64,000 nucleotides of DNA from Halobacteriales archaeon QS_4_69_225 (GTDB lineage: Archaea; Halobacteriota; Halobacteria; Halobacteriales; Haloarculaceae), in the NCBI GenBank assembly GCA_003020965.1, contig PXRL01000010.1, positions 62,001 through 126,000 of the forward strand. The letters are read 5' to 3'. Within the stretch, counting starts at the first letter, position 1, and each line of letters starts with the position of its first letter. The position numbers and the translations under genes were made by a program. This document shows positions 50,330 through 59,369 of the stretch, piece by piece. A model generated the notes under the pieces. The model worked only from the letters and a program-made list of their open reading frames with translations. It was not told the DNA's origin and ran no database searches.

Positions 50330-51463
50330 ATGGCGGACGAGCTCAAAAAGGGCCTTGAGGGTGTCCTCGTCGCCGAATCGTCGCTCAGCTACATCGACGG
50401 CGACGAGGGACGGCTGTGCTACCGGGGCTACGACATCGACGACCTCGCCAGGAACGCGTCGTTCGAGGAGGTCCTCTATCTGCTGTGGCACGGCGAGCTG
50501 CCGGACGCGAGGGAACTGGAGGCCTTCGAGTCGGCGATGGCCGACGAGCGACGGCTCGACGACTGCGTCCACCGGGTCGTCCGGGACCTCGCGGAGGCCG
50601 ACGAGGAGCCGATGGCCGCCCTCCGGAGCGTCGTCTCGACGCTGTCGGCGTACGACCCCGACGCCGGCGCCGACGCCGACGACGAGGCCGCCAACGTCCG
50701 GAAGGGCCGCCGCATCACCGCCAAGATGCCGACCGCACTGGCGGCGTTCACCCGCATCCAGAACGGCGACGATCCCGTCGCCCCCCGGTCGGACCTCGAC
50801 CACGCCGCCAACTTCCTCTACATGCTCAACGGCGAGGTGCCCGACGACGTGCTGGCGGAGACGTTCGACACCGCGCTGGTGCTGCACGCCGACCACGGGC
50901 TCAACGCCTCGACGTTCTCCGCGATGGTCACCGCCTCGACACTCGCGGACCTCCACTCGGCGGTCACCGCGGCGGTCGGCACCCTCTCCGGCAGCCTCCA
51001 CGGCGGCGCCAACCGGGATGTCATGGAGATGCTGAAGGAGGTCGACGACTCCGAGAAGGACGCCCGCGAGTGGGTTCGAGACGCCCTCGCGGAGAGTCGG
51101 CGGGTGCCGGGCTTCGGTCACCGCGTCTACGACGTCAAGGACCCCCGCGCGAGGATCCTCGGCGAGCGGTCGAAGGCCCTCGGCGAGGCCGGCGAGATGA
51201 GGTGGTACGACTACTCGACGACAATCGAGAGGTTCCTCGTCGAGGAGAAGGGCCTGGCGCCGAACGTGGACTTCTACTCGGCGTCGACGTACTACCAGAT
51301 GAACATCCCGGTCGACATCTACACGCCCATCTTCGCGATGAGCCGGGCCGGCGGCTGGGTCGCCCACGTCCTCGAGCAGTACGCCGGCAACCGGCTCATC
51401 CGGCCCCGCTCGCGGTACGTCGGCCCGACGGATCGCTCGGTGCCGCCGCTGGAGAACCGCTGA
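50330..51463 (+). CDS. citZ: Citrate synthase
   Basis: A 377-residue enzyme condensing oxaloacetate and acetyl-CoA, the entry to the TCA cycle. DGDEGRLCYRGYDIDDLARNASFEEVLYLLWHGELP is the small-domain start. Catalytic residues are in LVLHADHGLNAST (His), GSLHGGANRDVMEML (His) and DFYSASTYYQMNIP (Asp). GFGHRVYDVKDPRA is the substrate-binding loop. The length fits the archaeal/Gram-positive dimeric type. The start MADELKKGLEGVLVAES fits homologues. Confidence 0.96.
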   Translation: MADELKKGLEGVLVAESSLSYIDGDEGRLCYRGYDIDDLARNASFEEVLYLLWHGELPDARELEAFESAMADERRLDDCVHRVVRDLAEADEEPMAALRSVVSTLSAYDPDAGADADDEAANVRKGRRITAKMPTALAAFTRIQNGDDPVAPRSDLDHAANFLYMLNGEVPDDVLAETFDTALVLHADHGLNASTFSAMVTASTLADLHSAVTAAVGTLSGSLHGGANRDVMEMLKEVDDSEKDAREWVRDALAESRRVPGFGHRVYDVKDPRARILGERSKALGEAGEMRWYDYSTTIERFLVEEKGLAPNVDFYSASTYYQMNIPVDIYTPIFAMSRAGGWVAHVLEQYAGNRLIRPRSRYVGPTDRSVPPLENR

Positions 51464-51508
51464 CCGACGTTCCGCGCCGCTTTTCACCGACGGCCGCCAG
51501 CGGCCGAC

Positions 51509-52036
51509 ATGGCCGACCAGGAACTCATCGACGCGCTGCGTGACGCCGAGGCCGTCCGGTTCGGCGAGTTCGAACTCTCCCACGGCGGCACCTCCGAGTA
51601 CTACGTCGACAAGTACGTCTTCGAGACGAACCCGGATTGTCTGGAACGCATTGCGGCGGCCTTCGGCGACCGTCTCGGCGACGTCCCGCGGCTGGCCGGC
51701 GTCGCCCTCGGGGCCGTCCCGCTCGTCGCCGCGACCGCCGTCGAGACCGGCCGCCCGTACGTCATCGTCCGCAAGCAGGCCAAGGAGTACGGCACCGGCA
51801 ACCGCATCGAAGGCGACCTCGAGGACGGCGATAGGGTGGTCGTCCTCGAGGACATCGCCACCACGGGCCGAAGCGCCCTCGACGCCGTCGAGGCGCTACG
51901 GGAGGCCGGCGCCGTCGTCGACCGCGTGCTCGTCGTCGTCGACCGCGAGGAGGGCGCCCGCGAGCTGCTGGCCGACCACGACGTCGCCCTCGAGTCGCTG
52001 GTGACGGCCTCCGAACTGATGGACGACCGGGCGTGA
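51509..52036 (+). CDS. pyrE: Orotate phosphoribosyltransferase
   Basis: A 175-residue enzyme making orotidine 5'-phosphate in pyrimidine synthesis. [24 protein letters not shown] is the OPRTase N-terminal loop. [20 protein letters not shown] is the flexible catalytic loop with its Lys residues. [22 protein letters not shown] is the PRPP motif. Full length, 46 bases after citrate synthase. Confidence 0.95.
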   Translation: MADQELIDALRDAEAVRFGEFELSHGGTSEYYVDKYVFETNPDCLERIAAAFGDRLGDVPRLAGVALGAVPLVAATAVETGRPYVIVRKQAKEYGTGNRIEGDLEDGDRVVVLEDIATTGRSALDAVEALREAGAVVDRVLVVVDREEGARELLADHDVALESLVTASELMDDRA

Positions 52037-52114
52037 GCCGCGGCGACTATCCACGCTCGTGTCCATCGACCCGTCTTCGGGTATCGAAGTGTTCATCAAC
52101 GTGTGGAATCCGGG

Positions 52115-52834
52115 ATGAATATGAACCGTTCGGAGAAGGCTGCCCTCCAGCTGCGCGCCGTCGACGTGCTGCGGGCGCTGAAGCGGACGCGCACCTACGA
52201 GGAGCTGGCCGCGGAGACGGGGCTGCCGGCCGGCGACCTCAACCGGTACGTCAACGGACACGTCCTGCCGGGCGAGTCCCGCGCCAGGGCGGTCGTCGGG
52301 GAGGTCGGCGCCGACCTGCTGGAAACGGAGCTGAACGCCCGCATCGCCGTCGACGAGGAGGGGTACGTCGACAACTCGCGGGTGGTGTTCGACCGGGCGC
52401 TGCTGTCGCTGGTGCCGCCGGTCGCCGCCGAGCAGTTGGGCGTCGAGCCGCCGGACGCGGTGCTGACGGCGGCGACCGACGGCATCACGCTGGCGGCCGC
52501 CATGGCGGAGTACTTCGGGGCGCGCTGCGTCTACGCCAAGAAGTCACGGGAGACGGCCGTCGAGGAGTTCATCGAGGCCCGCAAGCGACTGTCCTCCGGC
52601 ATCGAGATCGACTACTACCTGCCGGCCGACGCCGTCGGCGCCGGCGAGTCGGTGCTGGTCGTCGACGACCTCGTCCGGTCCGGCGAGACGCAGGCGCTGC
52701 TGACGGACCTCGCGCGGTCGGCCGACGCGACGGTGGCCGGCGTCTTCGCGCTCATCGCCGTCGGCGACGAGGGCATCGAACGGGCCCGCGAGCACGCCGA
52801 CGCGCCGGTCGGCGCGCTCGTCCGCCGGGAATGA
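52115..52834 (+). CDS. HTH-phosphoribosyltransferase fusion, probable purine regulator or salvage enzyme
   Basis: A 239-residue two-part protein. The N-terminal 70 residues contain a helix-turn-helix (TYEELAAETGLPAGDLNRYVNGHVLP). The rest is a type I phosphoribosyltransferase: VLTAATDGITLAAAMAEYFGARCVYAKKSR and the PRPP motif VLVVDDLVRSGETQALLTDLA, with the acidic pair D-D conserved. Related HTH-PRTases act as regulators that sense nucleotides (PurR, GfcR) or as purine salvage enzymes. The purine permease 89 bases downstream favours purines. The start may be the Met two codons later. Confidence 0.78.
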   Translation: MNMNRSEKAALQLRAVDVLRALKRTRTYEELAAETGLPAGDLNRYVNGHVLPGESRARAVVGEVGADLLETELNARIAVDEEGYVDNSRVVFDRALLSLVPPVAAEQLGVEPPDAVLTAATDGITLAAAMAEYFGARCVYAKKSRETAVEEFIEARKRLSSGIEIDYYLPADAVGAGESVLVVDDLVRSGETQALLTDLARSADATVAGVFALIAVGDEGIERAREHADAPVGALVRRE

Positions 52835-52922
52835 CCGGCGGCGCCGACACGACACACCCGACGCCGGCGCCGGGGTGCGACGGCAAACACTAAGTCACCG
52901 TCATGAGGTGTGAGAGTACACG

Positions 52923-54404
52923 ATGGGTGTTGCCGACTCGCTCGCCGACTTCTTCGCCTTCGACGAGCACGACACCGACCTCCGGACGGAGACGACGGCC
53001 GGCGCGACGACGTTCCTGGCGATGGCGTACATCATCGTCGCCAACCCGAACATCTTGGCACCGGCCATCGTCGGGGGCTTTCCCGAGGACGGCCAGGTAC
53101 CGACGACGGAGATCGCCGGCGAGACGTACGGCTTCTTCCAGGTCGTCGAGATGCTCACCGTCGTCACCATCCTGGCGTCGGTGGTCGCCATCCTCGTGAT
53201 GGCGCTGTACGCCAACCGGCCGTTCGGGCTGGCGCCCGGCCTCGGGCTGAACGCCTTCTTCGCGTTCACGGTCGTCATCGGGCTCGGGGTGCCGTGGCAG
53301 GTGGCGCTGGCGGCCGTCTTCGCCGAGGGCGTCCTCTTCATCGCCCTGACGGCCGTCGGCGCCCGCGAGTACGTCATCCGGCTGTTCCCCGAGCCGGTGA
53401 AGTTCGCCGTCGGCGCCGGTATCGGGGTCTTCCTGCTGTTTCTCGGCCTCCAGGAGATGCAGGTCGTCGTCGCCGACGAGGTGACGCTCGTGACGCTGGG
53501 CAACGTCCTCCGGAGCCCGGTCGCGGCGCTGTCGCTGCTCGGACTCGCCGTCACGCTCGCGCTCTACGCCCGCGGTATCCGGGGTGCCATCGTCACGGGC
53601 ATCCTCGGGACGGCCGCCGCCGGCTACGCGCTGACGCTGGCGGGCGTCGTCGAAGGCGGCGTCCTCGACGCCGGCGGCACCGTCGCACAGGTCGAACGCG
53701 AGGGGCTCGGCTCGCTCGTGTTCGGCGTTCAGTACGACTTCACGCCGCTGGTCGTCGGCTTCATCGACGGCCTCGGCCTCATTCTCGAGGAGCCGCTGGT
53801 GTTCGCCCTCGTCGTGTTCACCTTCTTCTTCGTGGACTTCTTCGACACCGCCGGCACGCTCATCGGGGTCTCCCAGCGGGCGGGCTTTCTCGACGAGAAC
53901 GGCGACCTGCCGGACATGAACGAGCCGCTGATGGCCGACGCCGTCGGTACCACCTTCGGGGCGATGATGGGCACCTCGACGGTGACGACCTACATCGAGT
54001 CGGCGGCCGGCGTCGAGGAGGGCGGCCGCACCGGCTTCACCGCGCTGGTCGTCGGGCTGCTGTTCGCGCTGTCGCTCGCGGTCGTCCCGCTCGTGCAGGC
54101 CATTCCGACCTACGCGACCTACCTCGCCCTCGTCGTCGTCGGCATTATCATGCTGCAGGGCGTCGCCGACATCGACTGGTCGGACCCGGCGTGGGCCATC
54201 TCCGGCGGACTCACGGTCACCGTCATGCCGCTGACGGTCTCCATCGCCAACGGGCTGGCGGCCGGCATCATGAGTTACCCCATCGTCAAGGCCGCCGTCG
54301 GCGAGCGGCGCGACGTCTCGCCCGGCCAGTGGACGCTCGCGGCCGTCTTCGTCGTCTACTTCGCCGTCTTCTTCGCGGCCGACGCCGAACTGTTCGGCTT
54401 CTGA
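52923..54404 (+). CDS. NCS2-family purine permease (AzgA/PbuG-like)
   Basis: A 493-residue permease with about 13 helices, importing adenine, guanine or hypoxanthine with protons. DLRTETTAGATTFLAMAYIIVANPNIL is the AzgA-like N-terminus. GLAPGLGLNAFFAFTVVIGLG and FVDFFDTAGTLIGVSQRAGFL are family signatures, and GTTFGAMMGTSTVTTYIESAAGVEEGGRTG the binding half-helix. It lies just downstream of the HTH-phosphoribosyltransferase on the same strand. Confidence 0.92.
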   Translation: MGVADSLADFFAFDEHDTDLRTETTAGATTFLAMAYIIVANPNILAPAIVGGFPEDGQVPTTEIAGETYGFFQVVEMLTVVTILASVVAILVMALYANRPFGLAPGLGLNAFFAFTVVIGLGVPWQVALAAVFAEGVLFIALTAVGAREYVIRLFPEPVKFAVGAGIGVFLLFLGLQEMQVVVADEVTLVTLGNVLRSPVAALSLLGLAVTLALYARGIRGAIVTGILGTAAAGYALTLAGVVEGGVLDAGGTVAQVEREGLGSLVFGVQYDFTPLVVGFIDGLGLILEEPLVFALVVFTFFFVDFFDTAGTLIGVSQRAGFLDENGDLPDMNEPLMADAVGTTFGAMMGTSTVTTYIESAAGVEEGGRTGFTALVVGLLFALSLAVVPLVQAIPTYATYLALVVVGIIMLQGVADIDWSDPAWAISGGLTVTVMPLTVSIANGLAAGIMSYPIVKAAVGERRDVSPGQWTLAAVFVVYFAVFFAADAELFGF

Positions 54405-54565
54405 TACCGCCGGGGGTTGATCCTTTCGACGTCCCTCGGCGACCATCGGCCGGATACCGTCCGAATCCCGGCCTTCGAACGGGCCGCTTCAGGTAGTTGG
54501 GGCCGGCGGTACGAGCCGACGTCGGAACCGTAACGCCTTCGGGGTGGTCGCCCCGCACGTGGCGT

Positions 54566-55963
54566 ATGGACGTCCCGCGGCGCCGCGGTCGCCGCCGGCT
54601 CGCCCGGCTGGCGGCGGCGGCGGTCGTCGTCGCCCTCCTCGCGCCGGCCGCCTACGCGGCCGTCTCCCCCGGCAGCGCCGACCTCGGGCCCGGCACGGTC
54701 GCAGAGCCGGCCGACGAGCGGACCTACGTCAGCATCCAGGGCTTCCACTTCGCCGGCTACGGGCAGTCGAAGAAGCCCGCCCGGCTCGTCGCCGCCGACG
54801 GCGCCGCCGAGCCGGTCTGGCGCTTCGACGGCGGCCCGGACAGCCGGTGGTTCTACGAGGTCGACCCGCTGCCCGGCGGCACCCTCTTCGTCACCTCGAC
54901 GAACCCCGACGGCACCGTCGCCTTCGAGTACGACCCCGCGACCGACGAGGTCGTCCGGCGGTACGACCGGCCCGGGCTGATCGACACCCACAACACGGCG
55001 TGGCTCGGCGGCGGCCGGCTGCTCGTCGCCAACATGCGGGCCACCGAGAACGGCGTCAGCGACGACCGGCTGTTCGTCCGGAACGTCACGACCGGCGAGA
55101 CCGAGTGGGAGTGGTACTTCCGGAACCACTACTCCGAGGACACCGACGGCGGCGTCGACGGCGACTGGACCCACGTCAACGACGCCGAGACGATCGGCGA
55201 CGGCGACCGGTACGTGTTGGCGTCGCCGCGGAACTTCGACCAGGTCATCGTCGTCGACCGCCGGACCGACGAGATCGCGATGCGTCTCGGCGAGGACGGC
55301 AACCACTCGATTCTCGACGAGCAGCACAACCCCGACTACCTCGAACGGGACGACGGCACGCCGACGATGCTGGTCGCCGACAGCGAAAACGACCGGGTCG
55401 TCGAGTACGAACGCGACTGCGGCGACGCCGACCCCCGGCTCGGCGCGGGGACGCCGCCCGAGGACTGCGCGTGGGAACTAGTGTGGGCCGTCGACGGCTT
55501 CAACTGGCCGCGGGACGCCGACCGGCTGCCGAACGGCAACACGCTGGTGACGGACACGCTGAACCACCGGGTCGTCGAGGTGACGCCCGACGGCGAGGTC
55601 GTCTGGGAGTTCCACGCCACCTGGGCGCCGTACGACGCCGAGCGGGGAGCGCCGGGAAGTGACGGCCCGACGATGGCCGACCGAAATGCGGGCGGTCGGG
55701 TCACCGTATCCGGCGGCGCCGACGACTCGCCGGCCTCGCGGTACCGCGTCGCCGACGCCATCGCGGCGGCCGGCGCCGAGGAACTGGCGTCGACGTACGG
55801 CCACGTCGAGCCGTGGGTCCGGCCGGCCTGGATGGGGTCGTGGGCGTTCCTCGCGGCCATTCTCGGCGTTCTCGTGGCGCTGACCTGGGGTGTCGCCGAG
55901 GCCGTCGGCCGCCGCGACCGACTGGCGGCCGCCCTCGGCCGCGGTCGCGGCCGCGACGACTGA
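54566..55963 (+). CDS. Membrane-anchored arylsulfotransferase-like beta-propeller protein
   Basis: A 465-residue exported protein. The signal helix is RLARLAAAAVVVALLAPAAYAAV. A beta-propeller of ASST type follows, with repeats such as GGTLFVTSTNPDGTVAFEYDPATDE, THNTAWLGGGRLLVANMR, WTHVNDAETIGDGDRYVLASPR and NTLVTDTLNHRVVEVTPDGEVVWEF. One C-terminal helix (AFLAAILGVLVALTWGVAEAV) and an Arg-rich tail anchor it, so the propeller is outside. The catalytic His of true ASST cannot be confirmed. Several N-x-S/T sites may be glycosylated. Confidence 0.78.
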   Translation: MDVPRRRGRRRLARLAAAAVVVALLAPAAYAAVSPGSADLGPGTVAEPADERTYVSIQGFHFAGYGQSKKPARLVAADGAAEPVWRFDGGPDSRWFYEVDPLPGGTLFVTSTNPDGTVAFEYDPATDEVVRRYDRPGLIDTHNTAWLGGGRLLVANMRATENGVSDDRLFVRNVTTGETEWEWYFRNHYSEDTDGGVDGDWTHVNDAETIGDGDRYVLASPRNFDQVIVVDRRTDEIAMRLGEDGNHSILDEQHNPDYLERDDGTPTMLVADSENDRVVEYERDCGDADPRLGAGTPPEDCAWELVWAVDGFNWPRDADRLPNGNTLVTDTLNHRVVEVTPDGEVVWEFHATWAPYDAERGAPGSDGPTMADRNAGGRVTVSGGADDSPASRYRVADAIAAAGAEELASTYGHVEPWVRPAWMGSWAFLAAILGVLVALTWGVAEAVGRRDRLAAALGRGRGRDD

Positions 55964-56137
55964 TACTGCCGGACGTGACTACGTGAATCGCGGTCCAGTC
56001 TCCGGCCGCATTCGCCCGGACGCGTGGACTACTACCGACTCGGATGTCCACGAATCACGTTCGGCAGTACGAGCGGTCTGGTCACCACGGGGCACAGTAC
56101 CGTCGCCCTCTTTATGCCGGCGACGCTACACCCGGTG

Positions 56138-56392
56138 ATGGCATCCATCACGCTGTACGAGCTGCCCGGCTGTCCGTACTGTGCGAAGGTGATCGACAAG
56201 CTGGAGGAACTCGGCCTCGACTACGACAGCATCGAGGTACCGAGCTCCCACGACCAGCGCGACGAGGTGAGGGAGGTCAGCGGCCAGACCGGCGTGCCGG
56301 TCATCGTCGACAAGGCACACGGTGTCGACGGGATGAACGAGTCCGACGACATCGTCGACTACCTCGAGGAGACGTACGCAGCCGAGGCGTAG
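56138..56392 (+). CDS. Glutaredoxin
   Basis: An 84-residue thioredoxin-fold protein with the active site LPGCPYCAKVIDKL and the GSH/thiol-binding TGVPVIVDKAHGVDGMNESDDI. It would reduce disulfides with a small thiol (gamma-glutamylcysteine in haloarchaea). The start MASITLYELPGC is supported by TTTATGC 28 bases upstream, a TATA-like box for a leaderless message. An ATG 24 bases earlier would overlap that box. Confidence 0.9.
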   Translation: MASITLYELPGCPYCAKVIDKLEELGLDYDSIEVPSSHDQRDEVREVSGQTGVPVIVDKAHGVDGMNESDDIVDYLEETYAAEA

Positions 56393-56426
56393 ACTACCCC
56401 ACCTACTCGCTCACGGCTTCTTCTCA

Positions 56427-56473
56427 CGGGCACGAAGCGCCCGTTCGAATGGTCAGAGGGACCTCGGTCCCTC
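56427..56473 (+). repeat. REP-like double hairpin, copy C
   Basis: Stem 1 is CGGGC/GCCCG (56427-56443), the linker is TTCGAATGGTCA, and stem 2 is GAGGGAC/GTCCCTC with a CTCG loop (56456-56473). It lies in the convergent gap between glutaredoxin and hemL, where it could also terminate transcription. Confidence 0.7.
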
Positions 56474-56516
56474 TCGGCTTGAACCGGAGGCTCCGAGTTG
56501 AATATGCTGACGCCGG

Positions 56517-57857
56517 TCAGAGCGCCCGCTTGTACGCCTCGAGGGTTCGCTCGACGTCCTCCTCGGTGTGGCCGTAGGAGACGAAGTTCGACTCGAACTG
56601 GTTCTGCGAGACGAGCACTCCCTCCTCGAGCAACCCCGGCCGGAACAGCCGGGCGTAGCGGTCGGTCTCGGCGCCGGTCACGTCGGTACCCTCCGTCGGG
56701 CAGTCGCCGTACCGGTCGCAGGCGGGGTCCTGCCGGCAGCCGGCCTCGCAGGGGTCGCTCTGCGGCGGCGTCTCCGCCCGCGTGAACACGAGCTTGAACA
56801 TCGAGTCCCGCCCGACGACGGTGTACCCGGGGGCCTGGTCGGCGACGATCTCGGCCAGCCCCGCCCGGAGTTGCCGGCCGAGGTCGTCGACGTGGTCGTA
56901 GACGTCCTCCTCGGCGCAGAACCGCAGCGTCTCCAGGCCGGCGGCCATCGTCACCGGGTGCCCGGAGAAGGTGCCGGCCTGGAACACCTCGCCGGAGGGG
57001 GTGAACTCCTCGATGTACTCCGTCTTGCCGCCGATTGCGCCGACCGGGAAGCCGCCGCCGATGATTTTCCCGAAGGTCGTGATGTCGGGGTCGATACCGA
57101 ACTCCCCCTGGGCACACCGCAGCCCGCCGACCCGGAAGCCGGTGATGACCTCGTCGAAGATCAACAGCGCCCCGTGGTCGTCCGTCAGGTCCCGCAGCGT
57201 CTCGTGGTAGCCGTCCTCGGGGGCGACGATGCCCATGTTGGCCTGGATCGGCTCGACGAGCACCGCCGCGATGTCGTCGCCGTGGGCCTCGAAGATCTCG
57301 TGGGCGGCCGCCTCGTCGTTGAACGGCACCGGGAGGGTGTGTTTCGAAAACGACGCCGGGATGCCGGGACTGGACGGCCGGGGGTGGTCGGCGTCGCCCT
57401 CCACGAGCGTCGACTCCTGGGCACCGTGGTAGCCGCCCTGCATGACGACGATCTTGTCGCGGCCGGTGACGGCCCGCGCCAGCCGGCAGGCCGACACCGT
57501 CGCCTCGGTGCCGCTGTTGACGAACCGTATCATCTCGACGCTCGGCACGTGCCGGCAGACGAACTCCGCGTGTTCGACCTCGATCTCGCTCGGCATGCCG
57601 TACATCGGCCCCTCGGCGGCGTGGGACTGGACGGCCGCCTCGATCGGCTCCGGGGTGTCGTGGCCCAACAGTAGCGGCCCGAGCCCGTTCACCCAGTCGA
57701 CGTAGCGGTTCCCGTCGGCGTCGACGACGTGACCCCCCTCGCCGCGCTCGACGAACGTCGGATACGGCTGCGGCGCCGCACGGACCGAGGAGTTGACCCC
57801 GCCGGGCAGCACCGACAGCGCGCGGTCGTACAGCGAACGCGAGGCGTCGCGGCTCAT
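56517..57857 (-). CDS. hemL: Glutamate-1-semialdehyde 2,1-aminomutase
   Basis: A 446-residue PLP enzyme making 5-aminolevulinate, the first committed tetrapyrrole precursor. [20 protein letters not shown] is the N-terminus, [22 protein letters not shown] the phosphate loop, [11 protein letters not shown] the Asp motif, and [18 protein letters not shown] carries the PLP Lys. A Cys-rich insertion near residue 375 (C-x3-C-x4-C-x4-C) is absent from bacterial enzymes and may bind metal. Works with hemC/hemD, encoded 18 kb away. The start at 57857 is the family start. Confidence 0.95.
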   Translation of the reverse strand: MSRDASRSLYDRALSVLPGGVNSSVRAAPQPYPTFVERGEGGHVVDADGNRYVDWVNGLGPLLLGHDTPEPIEAAVQSHAAEGPMYGMPSEIEVEHAEFVCRHVPSVEMIRFVNSGTEATVSACRLARAVTGRDKIVVMQGGYHGAQESTLVEGDADHPRPSSPGIPASFSKHTLPVPFNDEAAAHEIFEAHGDDIAAVLVEPIQANMGIVAPEDGYHETLRDLTDDHGALLIFDEVITGFRVGGLRCAQGEFGIDPDITTFGKIIGGGFPVGAIGGKTEYIEEFTPSGEVFQAGTFSGHPVTMAAGLETLRFCAEEDVYDHVDDLGRQLRAGLAEIVADQAPGYTVVGRDSMFKLVFTRAETPPQSDPCEAGCRQDPACDRYGDCPTEGTDVTGAETDRYARLFRPGLLEEGVLVSQNQFESNFVSYGHTEEDVERTLEAYKRAL

Positions 57858-57975
57858 ACGAACCGTAGATCGCCCGCCCCGAAAGAGGTTGTCGTCGCCG
57901 ACGGTCTCGCCGCCACGGCTTGACCACCTGGTTGTACCATGCAGTTATATGACGCCGGAGGCCGTACGGCCGGCC

Positions 57976-58635
57976 ATGGCGTTCAGCGATCGACTGCTCG
58001 AGGCGGGCGCCGACGTGTGGGCGGCCCAGATGGATCACCCGTTCGTCCGGGAGCTGGCGGCCGGCACGCTCGAGGAGGCGGCCTTCGAATTCTGGGTGAA
58101 GCAGGACTACCGCTACCTGCTCGACTACGCCCGGCTGTTCGCGATCGCCGGCGCGAAGGCCGACGACGAGGCGACGATGACGCACCTGCTCGGGGTCGCC
58201 CACGGCGTCCTCGACGAGGAGATGGAGTTACACCGCTCCTTCGCGGCCGACTACGGCATCGACGAGGCCGAACTCGAGTCCGTCGAGAAGGCCCCCACCT
58301 GCGTCGCCTACACGAACTTCCTGCTGCGGACGGCCTACGAGGGCTCAATCGCGGAGCTCGCGGCGGCGCTGTACCCCTGTATGCAGGGGTACCTCGACGT
58401 CGCCGAGCACATGGCCGAGCTGGCCGACGGCGAGCACCGCTACTCGCCGTTCATCGAGACGTACACTGGCGAGGAGTTCCGCGAGGCGACGGCGTGGTGC
58501 CGGTCGTTCGTCGACCGCTGCGGCGAGCGGTACCCGGGCGAACACGGGGCGATGGAGGCGGCGTTCCTCCGGAGCGCGAAGCTGGAGTACCGCTTCTGGG
58601 AGATGGCCTACACCCGCGAGGGGTGGGGGCTGTGA
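57976..58635 (+). CDS. tenA: TenA family protein, cysteine type (thiaminase II/aminopyrimidine aminohydrolase)
   Basis: A 219-residue all-helical TenA. It hydrolyses aminopyrimidine breakdown products of thiamine to hydroxymethylpyrimidine. Active-site residues are visible: the Asp in WVKQDYRYLLDYARLF, the nucleophilic Cys in AALYPCMQGYLDVAEHM and the Glu in AKLEYRFWEMAY. I chose MAFSDRLLEAG at 57976; the ATG at 57949 lies in a TATA-like TTATATGA about 27 bases upstream. It heads a four-gene operon joined by 4-base overlaps. Confidence 0.9.
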   Translation: MAFSDRLLEAGADVWAAQMDHPFVRELAAGTLEEAAFEFWVKQDYRYLLDYARLFAIAGAKADDEATMTHLLGVAHGVLDEEMELHRSFAADYGIDEAELESVEKAPTCVAYTNFLLRTAYEGSIAELAAALYPCMQGYLDVAEHMAELADGEHRYSPFIETYTGEEFREATAWCRSFVDRCGERYPGEHGAMEAAFLRSAKLEYRFWEMAYTREGWGL

Positions 58636-59369
58636 GCGACGTCCCCGACGACTACGAGGCGTACGCGGCCGAGCGGTCGGCGCCGCGGTTCACCGACTGG
58701 CTGCGAGCACGGTCGGAGCCGGCCTGGAGCGACGCCGTCGACGGCTGGTTCGTCCGCGAACTCGGCGCCGGCACGCTCGAGGAGACGGTCTTCGCGGACT
58801 ACCTCGTGCAGGACTACGCCGTCGTCGACGCGCTCGTCGGCGCCGTCGGCCACGCGGTCGGTCAGGCGCCGGACATGGCGGCCAGACGGCCGCTCGTGAC
58901 GTTCCTGGAGACGGTCACCGACGACGAGGACGACTACTTCCGGCGGACCTTCGAGGCGCTTTCGGTGCCGGCCGAGTGGTGGCGCGACCCCGACCCGACG
59001 CCGGAGACGGCCGCCTTCTGCGACCTGCTGGGGCGGGCCGCCCGCGAGGGCGGCTACGCGGAGACGCTCGCGGTTCTCGTCCCCGCCGAGTGGGTCTACG
59101 AGACGTGGGCCACCGCCGTCGCCGACGCCCGCGGCGACGAGACCTCGCCGCCCAGCGCCGGCGCCGACCTGCCCGCTCACTACGCCGAATGGGTCGACCT
59201 GCACGCGGTGCCGTCGTTCGTGGAGTTCGTCGCCTGGCTCCGGGGCCAACTCGACGACGTCGGCCCGGCCCTGTCGCCGCGACGGCGCCGCCGCGTCGAG
59301 CGGCTGTTCGTCCGGACAATCGAACTGGAGGCGGCGTTCTTCGAGGCCGCCCTGGAGGGCTCGCGGTGA
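58632..59369 (+). CDS. TenA family protein, glutamate type (TenA_E-like)
   Basis: A 245-residue second TenA-fold protein. FADYLVQDYAVVDALVGA keeps the active-site Asp. Where Cys-type TenA has PCMQGYLDVA this has VPAEWVYETWA; the Glu next to the missing Cys matches the TenA_E class. RLFVRTIELEAAFFEAAL supplies the late Glu. TenA_E members act on formylamino- or amino-HMP in thiamine salvage rather than as thiaminases. The start is GTG in a GTGA overlap with tenA. The pairing suggests two successive steps in one salvage route. Confidence 0.8.
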   Translation: MSDVPDDYEAYAAERSAPRFTDWLRARSEPAWSDAVDGWFVRELGAGTLEETVFADYLVQDYAVVDALVGAVGHAVGQAPDMAARRPLVTFLETVTDDEDDYFRRTFEALSVPAEWWRDPDPTPETAAFCDLLGRAAREGGYAETLAVLVPAEWVYETWATAVADARGDETSPPSAGADLPAHYAEWVDLHAVPSFVEFVAWLRGQLDDVGPALSPRRRRRVERLFVRTIELEAAFFEAALEGSR

